DNA of 55,417 nt. Origin: Duganella aquatilis. GTDB taxonomy: Bacteria > Pseudomonadota > Gammaproteobacteria > Burkholderiales > Burkholderiaceae_D. Positions 55,336-55,417 of this stretch are shown piece after piece. Location of the stretch: NCBI RefSeq assembly GCF_009674565.1, contig NZ_WKJL01000032.1, forward strand, positions 1 to 55,417, given 5' to 3'. The notes beneath the pieces are model-generated. The model saw nothing but the letters and a program-made list of their open reading frames with translations. It did not search any database and was not told where the DNA came from. Positions within the stretch are counted from its first letter, which is position 1. Each line of letters starts with the position of its first letter. A program made the translations under genes and the position numbers.

Positions 55336-55417
55336 AAAACCGGGGTCAGTGCCGACATTCGGACACGGCCTCAGCCGCGCGCGGCTGAGGCCGTGTCCGA
55401 ATGTCGGCACTGACCCC
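55336..55417. repeat. Perfect palindrome, copy 2 of the dispersed repeat (cut by window end)
   Basis: From 55342 to 55417 the sequence is a perfect 76-base inverted repeat (37-base arms round a GC centre); the outer right end is cut by the window edge. The outer 29 bases (55337-55365) are identical to those of copy 1 at 8309-8337. The inner stem is longer and different (CGGCCTCAGCCGC against TTTCGC). It lies directly after the TetR gene and may act as its terminator. Confidence 0.85.

Overview
The window looks like chromosome of a GC-rich betaproteobacterium of the Oxalobacteraceae (Duganella/Massilia/Janthinobacterium type). The reasons are the trxA-rho-rpmE2 order, a fused malic enzyme/phosphotransacetylase MaeB near thiL and pncC, a TonB receptor of the Xanthomonas/Caulobacter type, many large hybrid sensor kinases and many c-di-GMP proteins. 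Genus is an inference from family content, not from a search.

Left end (1-8.4 kb): two minus-strand genes resembling the plasmid transfer pair TraL/TraM sit beside pncC. A two-receiver GGDEF/EAL protein lies between pncC and thiL. maeB follows, with a conspicuous 22-bp palindrome upstream and a long perfect hairpin downstream that recurs at the right edge of the window. 8.5-12.8 kb: gmd, rmd and two glycosyltransferases form a compact set that makes GDP-D-rhamnose and probably polymerises it. 12.8-20.6 kb is a signalling block: an OmpR-type two-component pair, an alpha-oxoamine-synthase-family enzyme, and a minus-strand MHYT hybrid kinase translationally coupled to an HD-GYP regulator. 20.7-23.9 kb: a MacAB-like efflux system with separate ATPase and permease.

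24.5-32.9 kb looks like a carbohydrate-use locus: a secreted BNR-type beta-propeller (possible polysaccharide lyase), a TonB-dependent receptor, a GH35-like beta-galactosidase and glucarate dehydratase. Two paralogous DUF1640-like coiled-coil genes bracket it, each tail to tail with a catabolic gene. 33-37.8 kb: a LysR regulator divergent from an SDR, SnoaL-like, VOC and alpha/beta-hydrolase series, several with signal peptides. 37.9-39.7 kb is lower in GC and gene-poor. It holds a probable peptidoglycan-amidase effector with a periplasmic immunity partner, then gene remnants that end at a tRNA-Leu(CAA).

39.8-47.3 kb: a divergent FtsH/M41 protein, a small secreted protein, an amino-acid-type periplasmic binding protein, an ArnT-like glycosyltransferase, rpmE2, rho and trxA. 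47.5-55.4 kb: a giant binding-protein/PAS hybrid kinase, a HutC-type regulator, and an ada / 2OG-Fe(II) oxygenase / TetR gene run, closed by the second copy of the palindromic repeat.

The observations most worth a second look are the two hairpins with identical outer arms but different, still perfectly paired inner stems; the paired DUF1640 genes around the sugar locus; the effector/immunity pair beside the tRNA; the divergent M41 protease; and the lone alpha-oxoamine synthase among sensor kinases.
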